Below the pieces are notes generated by a model. It saw only the letters and a program-made list of their open reading frames with translations, was not told the DNA's origin and did not search any database. Shown here in pieces: positions 28,866 through 38,882 of a DNA stretch of 64,000 bases. Source of the DNA: Lysinibacillus sp. B2A1 (GTDB lineage Bacteria > Bacillota > Bacilli > Bacillales_A > Planococcaceae). The stretch spans positions 1,312,501 through 1,376,500 of the forward strand of contig CP027224.1 of the NCBI GenBank assembly GCA_002973635.1. The letters run 5' to 3'. Made by a program: the position numbers and the translations under genes. How positions within the stretch are numbered: position 1 is the stretch's first letter; each line of letters starts with the position of its first letter.

Positions 28866-30899
28866 ATGAAAGTTCGCGATATAGGGGTTTTAGGTGCGGT
28901 TATTTTAATCGTTGCGATGCTCATCATCCCTCTTCCTCCGTGGATGTTAAGTTTCTTAATCGTCATTAATATTACATTGGGATTAATCGTACTTTTAACA
29001 GCAATGAGTATGAAGGAAGCATTAGATTTTTCTATATTTCCTTCCGTTATTTTACTGTTAACCTTGTTCCGACTTGGACTGAGTGTTTCCACAACACGTG
29101 CCATTTTGGCGAATGGAGACGCTGGTTCTGTTGTTGAAACCTTTGGTGATTTCGTAGTCGGTGGTAATGTTCTTGTTGGATTAGTTGTATTCTTAATTCT
29201 AGTGTTAATACAGTTTATCGTTATCACAAAAGGAGCAGAGCGTGTAGCTGAGGTTGCGGCACGGTTTACACTGGATGCGATGCCTGGTAAACAAATGAGT
29301 ATTGATGCTGACTTAAATGCAGGAGTTATTTCTGAGCGAGAAGCACGTGAACGACGCGATAAAGTATCGGGTGAAGCGGATTTCTACGGAGCAATGGATG
29401 GTGCCACAAAATTTGTTAAAGGGGATGCCATTGCCTCTATGGTAATGGTTATTATCAACCTGTTATTTGGGATTATCATCGGTGTTGTGCAGATGAAGCT
29501 TCCATTTGCAGAAGCAGCAACTCATTTTTCTAAGTTAACTGTTGGTGACGGTATTGTATCTCAAATTCCTGCGCTATTAATTTCTACAGCGACAGGTATT
29601 GTTGTAACACGTGCATCCTCTAAAGGAAGTCTTGGACAAGATATTACGGGCCAGCTCTTTGCCCAGGCAAAACTACTCTATGTTGCAGGTGGTACGATTG
29701 TATTACTAGGGTTATTTACGCCTATCCCAAACTGGGTTACACTGCCAATTGGTGTCTCACTAATTGCTGGTGCATATATGATGGAGCGTAAGAAACCAGA
29801 GGATGAAGAAGAATTACTTGAAATTGAGGAAGAAGTGGCAACAGACGGCATGAAGAGCCCTGAAAACGTTGTGAATTTATTAAATGTGGACCCAATTGAA
29901 TTTGAATTTGGCTATGGACTAATACCTTTAGTAGATGCAGCTCAAGGTGGAGATTTATTAGACCGTGTCATTATGATTCGTCGTCAATTAGCATTAGAAT
30001 TAGGGATTGTTATTCCAGTTGTACGTATTCGAGATAACATTCAATTACAGCCAAATGAATATCGAATTAAAATTAAGGGGAACGAAATGGCACGGGGTGA
30101 ACTATTGCTCGATCATTATTTAGCAATGAGTCCAGGAGATGATGATTCTATTGAGGGCATTGACACAGTCGAGCCGTCATTTGGCTTACCTGCTAAATGG
30201 ATAACTGAGCAAGTGAAAGAAGATGCTGAAATGTTTGGCTATACAGTCGTTGACCCACCAAGTGTTGTTTCAACACATCTCACAGAAATGATTCGTGCCA
30301 ATGCTTATGAGCTACTTGGTCGTCAAGAGACAAAGCAGCTGATCGATCATTTACGCGAGACACATCCAATTTTAGTAGAAGAATTGACGCCTACTCCTTT
30401 ATCAACAGGGGAAATTCAAAAAGTACTGGGTAAATTACTTCGAGAAAATGTTTCTGTCCGCAATCTACCAATTATCTTTGAAACATTAGCTGATTATGCA
30501 AAATTAACTAGCGATACGGATATATTAACGGAGTATGTGCGTCAATCTCTGGCGCGTCAGATTACTTCACAATTTGTTGGAGACGGTTCATCATTGAAGG
30601 TTATTACTGTTTCGGGTAAAGTAGAGAAAATGATTGCTGATAGTATTCAGCAAACCGATCATGGTAATTATTTGGCAATGGATCCACAAGATTCTCAAAT
30701 TGTACTGGAATCCATTGCAGCAGAAATAGAACGTGTTTCCTTTATGGAGCAATCAGCTATTATTTTATGCTCTCCTGCTGTTCGTATGTACCTGCGCCAG
30801 CTAACAGAGCGTTACTTCCCGCAGATTCCTGTTCTATCGTATAACGAACTTGATGCTACGGTTGAAATTCAAAGTGTTGGGGTGGTGAATGTAGAATGA
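28866..30899 (+). CDS. flhA: Flagellar type III export protein FlhA
   Basis: Largest export-gate protein: eight membrane helices in the first ~310 residues, then a cytoplasmic ring that docks chaperone-substrate complexes. The length of 677 residues is typical. The conserved cytoplasmic loop between helices 4 and 5 holds RFTLDAMPGKQMSIDADLNA. TAGGAGGGAC precedes the ATG. The end overlaps flhF by 4 bases. Confidence 0.98.
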   Translation: MKVRDIGVLGAVILIVAMLIIPLPPWMLSFLIVINITLGLIVLLTAMSMKEALDFSIFPSVILLLTLFRLGLSVSTTRAILANGDAGSVVETFGDFVVGGNVLVGLVVFLILVLIQFIVITKGAERVAEVAARFTLDAMPGKQMSIDADLNAGVISEREARERRDKVSGEADFYGAMDGATKFVKGDAIASMVMVIINLLFGIIIGVVQMKLPFAEAATHFSKLTVGDGIVSQIPALLISTATGIVVTRASSKGSLGQDITGQLFAQAKLLYVAGGTIVLLGLFTPIPNWVTLPIGVSLIAGAYMMERKKPEDEEELLEIEEEVATDGMKSPENVVNLLNVDPIEFEFGYGLIPLVDAAQGGDLLDRVIMIRRQLALELGIVIPVVRIRDNIQLQPNEYRIKIKGNEMARGELLLDHYLAMSPGDDDSIEGIDTVEPSFGLPAKWITEQVKEDAEMFGYTVVDPPSVVSTHLTEMIRANAYELLGRQETKQLIDHLRETHPILVEELTPTPLSTGEIQKVLGKLLRENVSVRNLPIIFETLADYAKLTSDTDILTEYVRQSLARQITSQFVGDGSSLKVITVSGKVEKMIADSIQQTDHGNYLAMDPQDSQIVLESIAAEIERVSFMEQSAIILCSPAVRMYLRQLTERYFPQIPVLSYNELDATVEIQSVGVVNVE

Positions 30900-32092
30900 A
30901 AATGAAAAAATATTATGCATCTTCCATTCCAGAGGCTATGAAGCTTGTGCGTGCTGAGTTAGGTGAGGACGCTGTCATTTTGAATTCAAAGGTAGTAATC
31001 AACAAGAAATTTTTCGGGATCATAAAAAAGAAAAGTTTTGAGGTAGTGGCAGGTATCGATTCAATGGAGCCCAAGAACTTGGCTCCAGCACCTGCTGTTG
31101 TTCCAGAAATACCGCTTAAAAAAGAAAATGTAAGGCTGCAAGAAATTACCCATGCTGTTCAAGCCAAAATACACCAGGGACAACCGCAGCAAGATGTGTC
31201 CTTACATGAAGACACAGGCATTCCTGATGAATTGAGGAAGGAAATTGCAGATTTAAAATCTTTAATGCAATCTATGCATAAAAAGACTACCCAAGCTCAA
31301 TATCCCGATGAACTCTTCCCCTTCATTGAATACTTAAGACAGCAGGAGCTAAGTGAAGAGCTCATCACGGAGATTGGTGATGAGCTTTTTATGCATTTTA
31401 GAGAAGCATCAGAAATTAATTTTTCACAATGCAAGCTGATAACGAAAAATTTATTGCGCAAAAGGCTAGAGGATCTCCCAATAGGAGGAATATCCTATGA
31501 AAGAAAATATATTAATGTTCTTGGTCCTACAGGTGTTGGCAAAACAACAACTATCGCAAAAATGGCAGCTAGAGCAGTTTTAGAGAAAAAGAAAAAAATA
31601 GGATTTATTACAACTGATACGTACCGGATTGCAGCAATTGAGCAATTGAAAACATATGCAGGACTTTTACAGGCACCTGTCGAGATTGCCTATAATGCAA
31701 CAGACTTTGAACAAGCCGTTCATCGTTTGGCTCATTTAGATTTAGTATTTATCGATACAGCAGGTAGAAATTATAAAGAAGTAAAATATGTCGATGATTT
31801 ACAGCGTCTAATTAAATTCGATGATCAAGCGGAATCCTTCTTAGTCCTTGCCATGACAACAAAAGAGAAGGACATGGCAAACATTATAGAGCAATTTAAG
31901 CAATTATCAATTGAAAAATTCATTTTTACAAAGCTAGATGAAACAAATTCTATTGGCACAATGATTAATTTAATGATTAAATATAATAAAGGACTTGCTT
32001 ACTATACAAATGGTCAAGAAGTACCAGAAGATATTGAAGAAGCTAATCTAGAAGCAGTGCTTAATTTGTTTTTCCAAGGTGAAGAAAAATGA
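30896..32092 (+). CDS. flhF: Flagellar placement GTPase FlhF
   Basis: SRP-family GTPase that sets where flagella are built. The 398 residues have a basic N-terminal B domain, a helical N domain, and a G domain with G1 GPTGVGKT at residues 210-217, [23 protein letters not shown] and TKLDET. Start is ATG 30896, overlapping flhA; ATG 30902 is an alternative. It overlaps flhG by 4 bases, matching the functional pairing in which FlhG activates the GTPase. Confidence 0.97.
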   Translation: MKMKKYYASSIPEAMKLVRAELGEDAVILNSKVVINKKFFGIIKKKSFEVVAGIDSMEPKNLAPAPAVVPEIPLKKENVRLQEITHAVQAKIHQGQPQQDVSLHEDTGIPDELRKEIADLKSLMQSMHKKTTQAQYPDELFPFIEYLRQQELSEELITEIGDELFMHFREASEINFSQCKLITKNLLRKRLEDLPIGGISYERKYINVLGPTGVGKTTTIAKMAARAVLEKKKKIGFITTDTYRIAAIEQLKTYAGLLQAPVEIAYNATDFEQAVHRLAHLDLVFIDTAGRNYKEVKYVDDLQRLIKFDDQAESFLVLAMTTKEKDMANIIEQFKQLSIEKFIFTKLDETNSIGTMINLMIKYNKGLAYYTNGQEVPEDIEEANLEAVLNLFFQGEEK

Positions 32093-32963
32093 GAGACCAA
32101 GCTGAAACATTACGCTTGAAAATGCTAAGGCGGCAAGGTGATTTAGGTAGAGCAATTGCTGTTGTAAGCGGCAAAGGTGGGGTAGGTAAAAGTAACTTCA
32201 CTATGAATTTTGCAACTATGCTAGCGAATAAAGGGAAAAAAGTTGCAATCGTTGATATGGATATTGGTATGGGGAATATCAATATCTTAATAGGAAAAAT
32301 GTTTCTTATAGTTTAAAAGATTACTTGGAAGGAAATAAGTTACTAGATGAAGTGGTATTTGAGGGTCCATACGGTTTAAAGTATATTTCAGGTGGATCTG
32401 GCATGTCGAGTGTCCTAGAATGGTCAGAAGTGTTGCTTGAACGACTCATACATGCATTTGAGCAACTACAAAAAAATTTTGATTATATCTTATTTGATAT
32501 GGGGGCAGGAGCAACTAGCTGGTCATTAGATTTACTGAAATCAATCGATGAGATTATTGTTATCTCAACGGCTGAGCCAACTTCTATTACAGACGCCTAT
32601 TCGATGATGAAATATATTCATGTAAGAGATATGGATAAACAGTTTTATATTCTCTGTAATCGTGCTTATAGTAAGGAAGAAGGAATGGAAACCAATGAAC
32701 GATTAAAGCAGACCATGAAACGTTTTTTGGACAAAGAGGTTACTGTTTTAGGATCATTACCCGAGGATGCAGTTGTGCGTAAGGCTGTGCGTGAGCAAGT
32801 ACCTTTTTCACTTGCTTATCCGGACGCACTTATTTCGAAGACACTTCAACTTATAGTGGCTCGTTTTATGGAACACCGTGTGGAGGAAGTTCACGCACAT
32901 GATCAGTCAGCGAGTAAATTCTTAACTAAATTAAGAAGTATTTTTTCGAAAGGGCGTGATTAA
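32089..32963 (+). pseudogene. flhG: Flagellum number regulator FlhG (YlxH, MinD/ParA-like ATPase), frameshifted in this sequence
   Basis: MinD-like ATPase that limits and positions flagella with FlhF. The first frame ([13 protein letters not shown]) reaches the deviant Walker [14 protein letters not shown] and [15 protein letters not shown], then hits a stop at 32316. From the A run 32295-32299 another frame continues [18 protein letters not shown] to 32963. Restoring one A gives 291 residues, close to the 298 of B. subtilis. The remaining family motifs (FDMGAG, CNRAYSKEEG) are intact, so the gene is probably whole in the organism. Confidence 0.88.
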
Positions 32964-34118
32964 TTGGACTTTTTACATAAAAGCAAGCTATTGGTAGTTG
33001 ATGATTCTGCTTTTATGAGAAAGCTAATTAGTGACTTTTTTGTTGGTAATTCGAAGGTTGAAGTAGTTGGAACTGCACGAAATGGGAAAGATGCGATAAA
33101 AAAAATTCAAACATTGAGGCCGACAGTTGTGACAATGGATATTGAGATGCCTGAAATGAATGGACTTGATGCTTTAAAAGAAATAATGACAATATGTCCA
33201 GTACCTGTGGTGATGCTTTCTAGTACAACTCAACGAGGTGCTGAAAATGCCTTATCAGCAATCGAATTTGGAGCAGTGGATTTTGTTGCGAAGCCGAGCG
33301 GAACAATTTCTCTTGATTTACATAAAATCCAAACTGAACTTGTCCACAAGGTTGAACAAGCATCATTGGTACCTATTTCAAAATTAAAGAAGCCTTCTGG
33401 TAGTAAAAGACAACAAGAACCGGCATTAAACGTGAGTACCATAAGAAGAGAATCACTTAATGAAGGAAAGATAGCCCCTCCTGTCAATATTTCTCCAACA
33501 AGAGTAGAGCTATCAAGGTCACGTGTGGAGTGGAATAAAATAGGTAGGAAAATTGTGTTGATTGGTACTTCTACTGGTGGACCAAGAGCATTACAGGAAG
33601 TCATTACGAAAATACCTAAAACAATTCAAGCACCGATTTTAATTGTCCAGCATATGCCAGCTGGGTTTACAAAATCACTTGCGACTCGTCTTGATTAATT
33701 GAGTGAAATTACTGTAAAAGAAGCCGAGCAAGGCGATATTCTCCAAAATGGAGTGGCCTATATTGCACCTGGAGGGTATCATCTGAAACTGCGGAAAGTA
33801 GGTACCTCCTTTGGCATTGTTCTAGATAATAATGAACCACCTAGATCCGGACATCGACCTTCTGTAGACGTGATGTTCGAAGATGTGAGTCAATGGAAAG
33901 ATTTTGATAAGGTAGCAGTGATTATGACAGGTATGGGTCAAGATGGTTCAAATGGACTAAAGGTACTAAAAAGTACTGGCAATGTAATTGCTATCGCTGA
34001 GTCAGCCGAAACATGCATTGTATATGGAATGCCAAAAGCAGCAGTAGAAACGCAGCTTATTGATGAAGTTGCAGATGTAGATGATATTGCACAAACAATA
34101 ATGAAATATTTGCCTTAA
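32964..34118 (+). pseudogene. cheB: Chemotaxis-specific methylesterase/deamidase CheB, interrupted by an in-frame stop
   Basis: Response regulator that removes methyl groups from chemoreceptors when phosphorylated by CheA. The TTG start at 32964 opens a receiver domain (VDDSAFMRKL, VTMDIEMPEMNG), a linker, and the methylesterase with GTSTGGPRALQ and VQHMPAGFTKSLA. A TAA at 33696-33698 interrupts RLD-LSEITVKEAEQG with no frame change; CAA (Gln) would be read through. The rest, including the active-site region TGMGQDGSNGL, continues to 34118 for 384 residues in total. Sequencing error or a true nonsense mutation are both possible. Confidence 0.9.
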
Positions 34119-34133
34119 AAGGGGTGTCCTCTT

Positions 34134-36533
34134 ATGGAAGTAAATCAATATTTAGAGATGTTTATCGAAGAAAGTAAAGAACATTTACAAGCATGTAGTG
34201 AACATTTATTAGAATTAGAAAAAAATCCGGAAGATTTGGCGATTGTTGGGGAAATTTTCCGTTCGGCACATACATTAAAAGGTATGTCTGCAACGATGGG
34301 CTTCGAGGATTTAGCAGATTTAACGCATAAAATGGAGAACGTATTAGATGCAATCCGAAACGAGAAAATTCATGTGTCGCCAGAAATTCTAGATGTTGTC
34401 TTTGAGTCTGTAGATCATTTAGAAGAAATGGTGATGGACATTGCAAATGGTGGAGATGGAAAGCGAGATGTATCTTCAACCGTTGCTCAATTAAAGCGTA
34501 TTGAATTAGGTGAGGAAGCGATTCCTGAAGTAGTAACTACTGAGACACCAGCTACAGCTGTAGCAAGTGTGTTAGAGTATGACAGCTTTGAACAAACAGT
34601 TATTGCTCAATCTACTGAACAAGGTTTTAATGCATTCGAAATTTCAGTCAAATTACGTGAGGACTGTCTTTTAAAAGCAGCACGAGTATTTATGGTGTTC
34701 GAGATTTTAGAAAAAGATGGGGAAGTTATTAAAGCAAATCCATCAGTAGAAAAGCTTGAAGACGGACAGTTCGACCAACAATTTTACGTAGCTTTCGTAA
34801 CGAAAGAATCTGCTGAAGATATGCAGAAAAAGATTATGAGCGTTTCAGAAGTTGAAGAAGTGATTGTCGCAACTATAGAGACACCAACTACTGATGTAGC
34901 AAGTGTGTTAGAGTATGACGGCTTTGAACAAACCGTTATTTCACAATCTGCTGAACAAGGTTTCAATGCATTCGAAATTTCAGTGAAATTACGTGAGGAC
35001 TGTCTTTTGAAAGCAGCACGTGTATTTATGGTGTTTGAAATATTAGAAAAAGATGGGGATGTCATTAAATCAACTCCATCTGTAGATAAGCTTGAAGACG
35101 AACAGTTCGACCAACAATTTTACGTAGCTTTCGTAACAAAAGAATCTGCTGAAGATATGCGGAAAAAGATTATGAAAGTTTCTGAAGTCGAAGAAGTGAT
35201 TGTCGCAATTATCGAACTAAAGCAACATAGCGCAAAAGAACAAGCAATTCAAGAAGTAGTGGCAACAGCAACGGTAGAAGTTGAGGCTCAACCTGCTACT
35301 GCACCAAAAACAAATACTGCAAAACCTACACCTGCAAAAGCAGCGGCGCCTGCTAAGTCTGAAAAAAATCATGCGCCTGTTGGTAATAAAACAATTCGTG
35401 TAAATATCGAGCGACTTGATATATTAATGAACTTATTTGAAGAACTTGTTATTGATCGAGGACGACTACAGTCTATTGCAACTGAAGTTAACCATGGAGA
35501 GTTAAATGAAACAGTGGAACGTATGAGCCGCGTCATGGGTGACTTACAAACTATTATTTTAACGATGCGTATGGTTCCGGTTGAAACAGTATTCAATCGC
35601 TTCCCGAAAATGATTCGTCAGTTATCTCGTGATCTAAACAAGAAAATTAACCTCGAAATTATTGGTGCTGAAACAGAGCTAGATCGTACAGTTATCGATG
35701 AAATTGGGGATCCACTTGTTCATTTAATCCGAAATTCTGTTGATCATGGTATTGAAAATCCTACTGCGCGTCGTGCTAAAGGCAAGCCAGAAGAAGGAAC
35801 AGTTGTACTACGTGCATATCATAGTGGTAACTATGTCTTTATCGAAATTGAGGATGATGGCGCAGGGATTAACCGTGATAAAGTATTAGCAAAAGCAATA
35901 TCAAAAGGTGTTGTGACACAAGAGCAATCCTATTCAATGTCAGATAAGCAAATTAACGAGTTAATTTTAGCATCTGGGTTCTCTACAGCTGATGTCATTT
36001 CAGATGTATCCGGGCGAGGCGTTGGATTAGACGTTGTGAAAACAACCATTGAATCTTTAGGTGGAAATATTTCAATTGAATCCACACAAGATGTAGGATC
36101 AATTTTCTCAATTCAATTACCTCTAACATTATCGATTATTTCTGTTATGTTAGTAGAAATTGAAAAAGAGATTTATGCTATTCCACTTTCATCAATCATT
36201 GAAACTTCTATTATCCGTTCATCAGAGATTATGAATGCGCATAATCAAAAAGTAATTGACTTCCGTGGTAAAGTTGTCCCACTTGTGTTCTTAGAAGAAA
36301 TCTTTGAAGTACCTCGGAAAGAACAGCAGGATGATGAATTCCATTCAGTAGTGATCGTTCGAAAAGGTGAGAAACTTGCTGGTCTAGTTGTGGATTCATT
36401 CATTGGCCAACAAGAGATTGTACTGAAGTCATTAGGCAATTACTTAACGAATATCTTTGCTATTTCAGGTGCAACTATTTTAGGTAACGGAAAAGTAGCC
36501 TTAATTGTGGACTGTAACGCACTTATAAAATAA
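34134..36533 (+). CDS. cheA: Chemotaxis histidine kinase CheA with two tandem P2 domains
   Basis: Receptor-coupled kinase that phosphorylates CheY and CheB. Domains of the 799 residues: P1 (HPt) with phosphorylated His46 in RSAHTLKGMSATMGF; two successive P2-like CheY-binding domains at about 137-248 and 249-360; a Pro/Ala-rich linker (~365-415); P3 dimerisation; P4 ATPase with LIRNSVDHGIE, IEDDGAGI and GRGVGLDVV; and a CheW-like P5. The B. subtilis protein is about 672 residues, and the extra ~125 correspond to the additional P2. GGGGTG lies 11 bases before the ATG. Confidence 0.97.
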   Translation: MEVNQYLEMFIEESKEHLQACSEHLLELEKNPEDLAIVGEIFRSAHTLKGMSATMGFEDLADLTHKMENVLDAIRNEKIHVSPEILDVVFESVDHLEEMVMDIANGGDGKRDVSSTVAQLKRIELGEEAIPEVVTTETPATAVASVLEYDSFEQTVIAQSTEQGFNAFEISVKLREDCLLKAARVFMVFEILEKDGEVIKANPSVEKLEDGQFDQQFYVAFVTKESAEDMQKKIMSVSEVEEVIVATIETPTTDVASVLEYDGFEQTVISQSAEQGFNAFEISVKLREDCLLKAARVFMVFEILEKDGDVIKSTPSVDKLEDEQFDQQFYVAFVTKESAEDMRKKIMKVSEVEEVIVAIIELKQHSAKEQAIQEVVATATVEVEAQPATAPKTNTAKPTPAKAAAPAKSEKNHAPVGNKTIRVNIERLDILMNLFEELVIDRGRLQSIATEVNHGELNETVERMSRVMGDLQTIILTMRMVPVETVFNRFPKMIRQLSRDLNKKINLEIIGAETELDRTVIDEIGDPLVHLIRNSVDHGIENPTARRAKGKPEEGTVVLRAYHSGNYVFIEIEDDGAGINRDKVLAKAISKGVVTQEQSYSMSDKQINELILASGFSTADVISDVSGRGVGLDVVKTTIESLGGNISIESTQDVGSIFSIQLPLTLSIISVMLVEIEKEIYAIPLSSIIETSIIRSSEIMNAHNQKVIDFRGKVVPLVFLEEIFEVPRKEQQDDEFHSVVIVRKGEKLAGLVVDSFIGQQEIVLKSLGNYLTNIFAISGATILGNGKVALIVDCNALIK
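34542..35213 (+). repeat. In-frame tandem duplication of the CheA P2 domain
   Basis: Two head-to-tail 336-base units (34542-34877 and 34878-35213), each encoding 112 residues starting ETPxTxVASVLEYD. I count 13 residue differences (88% identity). The core from EQGFNAFEISVKLREDC through FEILEKDG is almost unchanged. The divergence is spread along the unit, which argues against an assembly duplication. Confidence 0.95.
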
Positions 36534-36564
36534 GTAAGGTGAATGAATAAGAGAGGTGTTAATC

Positions 36565-37011
36565 ATGACAAATGCAGTGGAACAAGAAAGTATTAAAGTA
36601 ATTGTCTTTCAATTAGCCGATAAAGAATATGCAATCCCAGTGTCACATGTTCAAGGGATTGAAAAATTAATGCATATTACGCGTGTACCAAAAACAGCGA
36701 AATATGTAAAAGGTGTCATAAACCTTCGTGGTGTCGTAACACCAATTGTTGATTTACGAGAAAGATTTGATTTACCAATTTCTGAGCACGAAGAAACAAC
36801 GCGTATTATCATTATTTCATTAGAAGATATGGAAGTAGGCTTCGTCGTAGACTCTGCAAATGATGTATTAGACATCCCTGCTAATTCAATCGAACCACAG
36901 CCAGAAGTAGTTGGCTCGCTTGAAGAAGAGTTTATTTCAGGAGTTGCTAAAATTGATAAACGATTATTAATTTTATTGCATTTAGAGAAAGTACTAAATC
37001 CACTAAAGTAG
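36565..37011 (+). CDS. cheW: Chemotaxis adaptor protein CheW
   Basis: Couples CheA to chemoreceptors. Starting at ATG 36565 (GAGAGGTG 7-8 bases upstream) it is 148 residues; the in-frame GTG at 36556 overlaps that site. CheW fold blocks KVIVFQLADKEYAIPVSHV, VKGVINLRGVVTPIVDLR and GFVVDSANDVLDI are clear. It lies 31 bases after cheA and 9 before cheC. Confidence 0.97.
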   Translation: MTNAVEQESIKVIVFQLADKEYAIPVSHVQGIEKLMHITRVPKTAKYVKGVINLRGVVTPIVDLRERFDLPISEHEETTRIIIISLEDMEVGFVVDSANDVLDIPANSIEPQPEVVGSLEEEFISGVAKIDKRLLILLHLEKVLNPLK

Positions 37012-37020
37012 GGATCGATA

Positions 37021-37653
37021 ATGACATTTAATCAAAAGATTACATCACTACATTTAGATGTATTGAAGGAAATTGGGAATATTGGTGCTGCGCATGCTGC
37101 GACAGCACTTTCCAATTTGCTCGGAAAAAAAATTGATATGCGAGTACCAAAGGTAGAAATGGTGTCGTTTAATGACATGATGGAGCTTGCTGGTGGATCT
37201 GAAAATGTTGTAGTTGGCATCTATCTACGCATCGAAGGTGATGCTGAAGGCAGTATGTTCTTTATCTTGCCAATAGAACAAGCGAATCGATTTATTCGTC
37301 GTCTTATTTATGATGAATCATTTGACTTTAAAAAACGACCAGTTTCAGAGTTAGGATTATCTGCCATGCAGGAAATGGGGAATATTTTATCGGGTTCCTA
37401 TTTATCCGCGTTATCTGACTTTACAAATTTAAAAATTTATCCAACTGTACCAGGACTAAGCGTTGATATGTTTGGTGCTATTATCAGTATTGGCTTAATT
37501 GAATTATCACATGTAAGCGATAATGTTATCGTCATAAACACATCCATTTTTGAAGACGGTGTAGAGGATCATGAAACAGTAAGGGGCCACTTTTTCTTAT
37601 TGCCTGATCCAGACTCATTTGATGCTATTTTTAAGGCATTGGGAGTTTCATAG
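37021..37653 (+). CDS. cheC: CheY-P phosphatase CheC
   Basis: Dephosphorylates CheY-P and, through CheD binding, feeds back on receptor activity. The 210 residues show both phosphatase helices, LKEIGNIGAAHAATALSNLL and LGLSAMQEMGNILSGSYLS, each with the Glu/Asn pair. cheD begins on the base after its stop codon, in keeping with the CheC-CheD complex. Confidence 0.97.
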   Translation: MTFNQKITSLHLDVLKEIGNIGAAHAATALSNLLGKKIDMRVPKVEMVSFNDMMELAGGSENVVVGIYLRIEGDAEGSMFFILPIEQANRFIRRLIYDESFDFKKRPVSELGLSAMQEMGNILSGSYLSALSDFTNLKIYPTVPGLSVDMFGAIISIGLIELSHVSDNVIVINTSIFEDGVEDHETVRGHFFLLPDPDSFDAIFKALGVS

Positions 37654-38157
37654 ATGATGCTGAATAGTAGTGGGCTAGTGATTAAAGTTGGAATTGCACA
37701 AATGGATGTGGTAAAGTTACCAAACACCATCAGAACATCAGGTCTTGGATCTTGTGTGGGTGTTATTTTATATGATGAGTCAAAAAAAATTGCTGGTTTA
37801 ATACATGTGATGTTGCCAGATTCAAGTTTAGGTAGACAAGAGTCAATAAACGTAGCCAAATTTGCTGATACAGGTATTTCGGCTATGATTGACTTATTAA
37901 AAATAGAAGGCGTACAAAAATTCAAGTTAAAAGCAAAAATTGCAGGTGGTGCGCAGATGTTCCAATTCACTTCAGATAAAGACTCGATGCGCATTGGTCC
38001 ACGTAATGTAGAGGCTGTAAAACGTGAGTTGAAACGTCATGGCATCCCATTAGTTGCTGAAGACACTGGTGGTAATAGTGGTAGAACAATTGAATTTAAT
38101 CCCGCGACGTCAACATTACATATTCGAACAGTTAACCAAGGAGTGAGCGAAATATAA
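37654..38157 (+). CDS. cheD: Chemoreceptor glutamine deamidase CheD
   Basis: Deamidates receptor glutamines and is a partner of CheC. The 167 residues contain the catalytic Cys in [14 protein letters not shown] and the His in [21 protein letters not shown] and [11 protein letters not shown] are further family motifs. The start is the tandem ATGATG at the cheC stop, and the final base is shared with the next gene. Confidence 0.97.
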   Translation: MMLNSSGLVIKVGIAQMDVVKLPNTIRTSGLGSCVGVILYDESKKIAGLIHVMLPDSSLGRQESINVAKFADTGISAMIDLLKIEGVQKFKLKAKIAGGAQMFQFTSDKDSMRIGPRNVEAVKRELKRHGIPLVAEDTGGNSGRTIEFNPATSTLHIRTVNQGVSEI

Positions 38158-38528
38158 TGTTTGGTTCTATTTTTTACAACCTATGGGGAGCGCTAATTGC
38201 TTTTTCAATTTATTTTTTTAGTACATTTCAAAAACCTCTTACGCCACTACGTATTCTTATAGGATCATTTGTAGCAGCCATAATTGTGTTTTTCGCAATG
38301 TATATAATTCGCTTTATAATTGCCTATATTTTATATACACCAGAGGATAAAGAAGAAATGGGTGAAGGTGAGTTGGAAGAAAACACATCCGACGAACTTC
38401 AAGAAGGCAATCAAGAAGCATCTTCTGCTAGTTCAACTGTTGAATTTCAGGATGAAAGCTCGGAAGAAATTGCACAAGTTGTACGAACGATGATGAGTCG
38501 AGAAGATCAACAACAAGTAAATGCATAA
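38157..38528 (+). CDS. Small two-helix membrane protein of unknown function
   Basis: 123 residues; not recognised. Two hydrophobic segments (IFYNLWGALIAFSIYFF near the N-terminus and ILIGSFVAAIIVFFAMYIIR) precede a strongly acidic, Ser/Gln-rich cytoplasmic-type tail (GELEENTSDEL onward). The ATG overlaps the cheD stop (TAATG), so it is coupled to the fla/che operon and probably acts in motility (inference). Nothing in the sequence assigns a mechanism. Confidence 0.75.
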   Translation: MFGSIFYNLWGALIAFSIYFFSTFQKPLTPLRILIGSFVAAIIVFFAMYIIRFIIAYILYTPEDKEEMGEGELEENTSDELQEGNQEASSASSTVEFQDESSEEIAQVVRTMMSREDQQQVNA

Positions 38529-38752
38529 TATAAGGGGGTCGCGAGTTGCGGCTCTTTTTTTGTTATAGTGAACTTGAATAGCATCAAGCAATGAAAGAAA
38601 TTTGAATGAAACTTCATTTCTTGTTAATTACCTCTCTATAAACATCTTTTCATAAATACACAAGTTGTAAAAACTAAGTTAAAAACCTAGCAATCAACTA
38701 AATTATACACTCTCAAAAATTTAAACAATATGTGAGAGAGTAGGAGAAACAA

Positions 38753-38781
38753 ATGAAATTATGGTCGATTATTGCTATAAT
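38753..38781 (+). promoter_or_regulatory. Probable SigA-type promoter upstream of sigD
   Basis: ATGAAA (38753-38758), a 17-base spacer and TATAAT (38776-38781), with TGC directly before the -10 box (extended -10). It would give sigD a promoter of its own in addition to read-through from the long operon. Confidence 0.5.
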
Positions 38782-38802
38782 GTAGGAAAGAATGGTAATC
38801 AT

Positions 38803-38882
38803 TTTATCTTCATTCAGAAGGAGACTCCCAGGCTTGGGCACAATTCAAAATCCGGACGCAATTATGCCAAGGCGAAATTGAT
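38803..38882 (+). repeat. Dispersed intergenic repeat, copy 1 (upstream of sigD)
   Basis: Begins TTTATCTTCATTCAG (38803-38817) and ends in a 44-base block at 38839-38882 that matches 48826-48869 at 41 of 44 positions. The middle is short here, so this looks like an internally deleted copy of the longer element before proS. Confidence 0.75.

Noticed and set aside
38529..38570. Strong terminator after the gene at 38157-38528
   Set aside because: There is a T7 tract, but the preceding stem is short and imperfect; kept only as a weak possibility in the region note.
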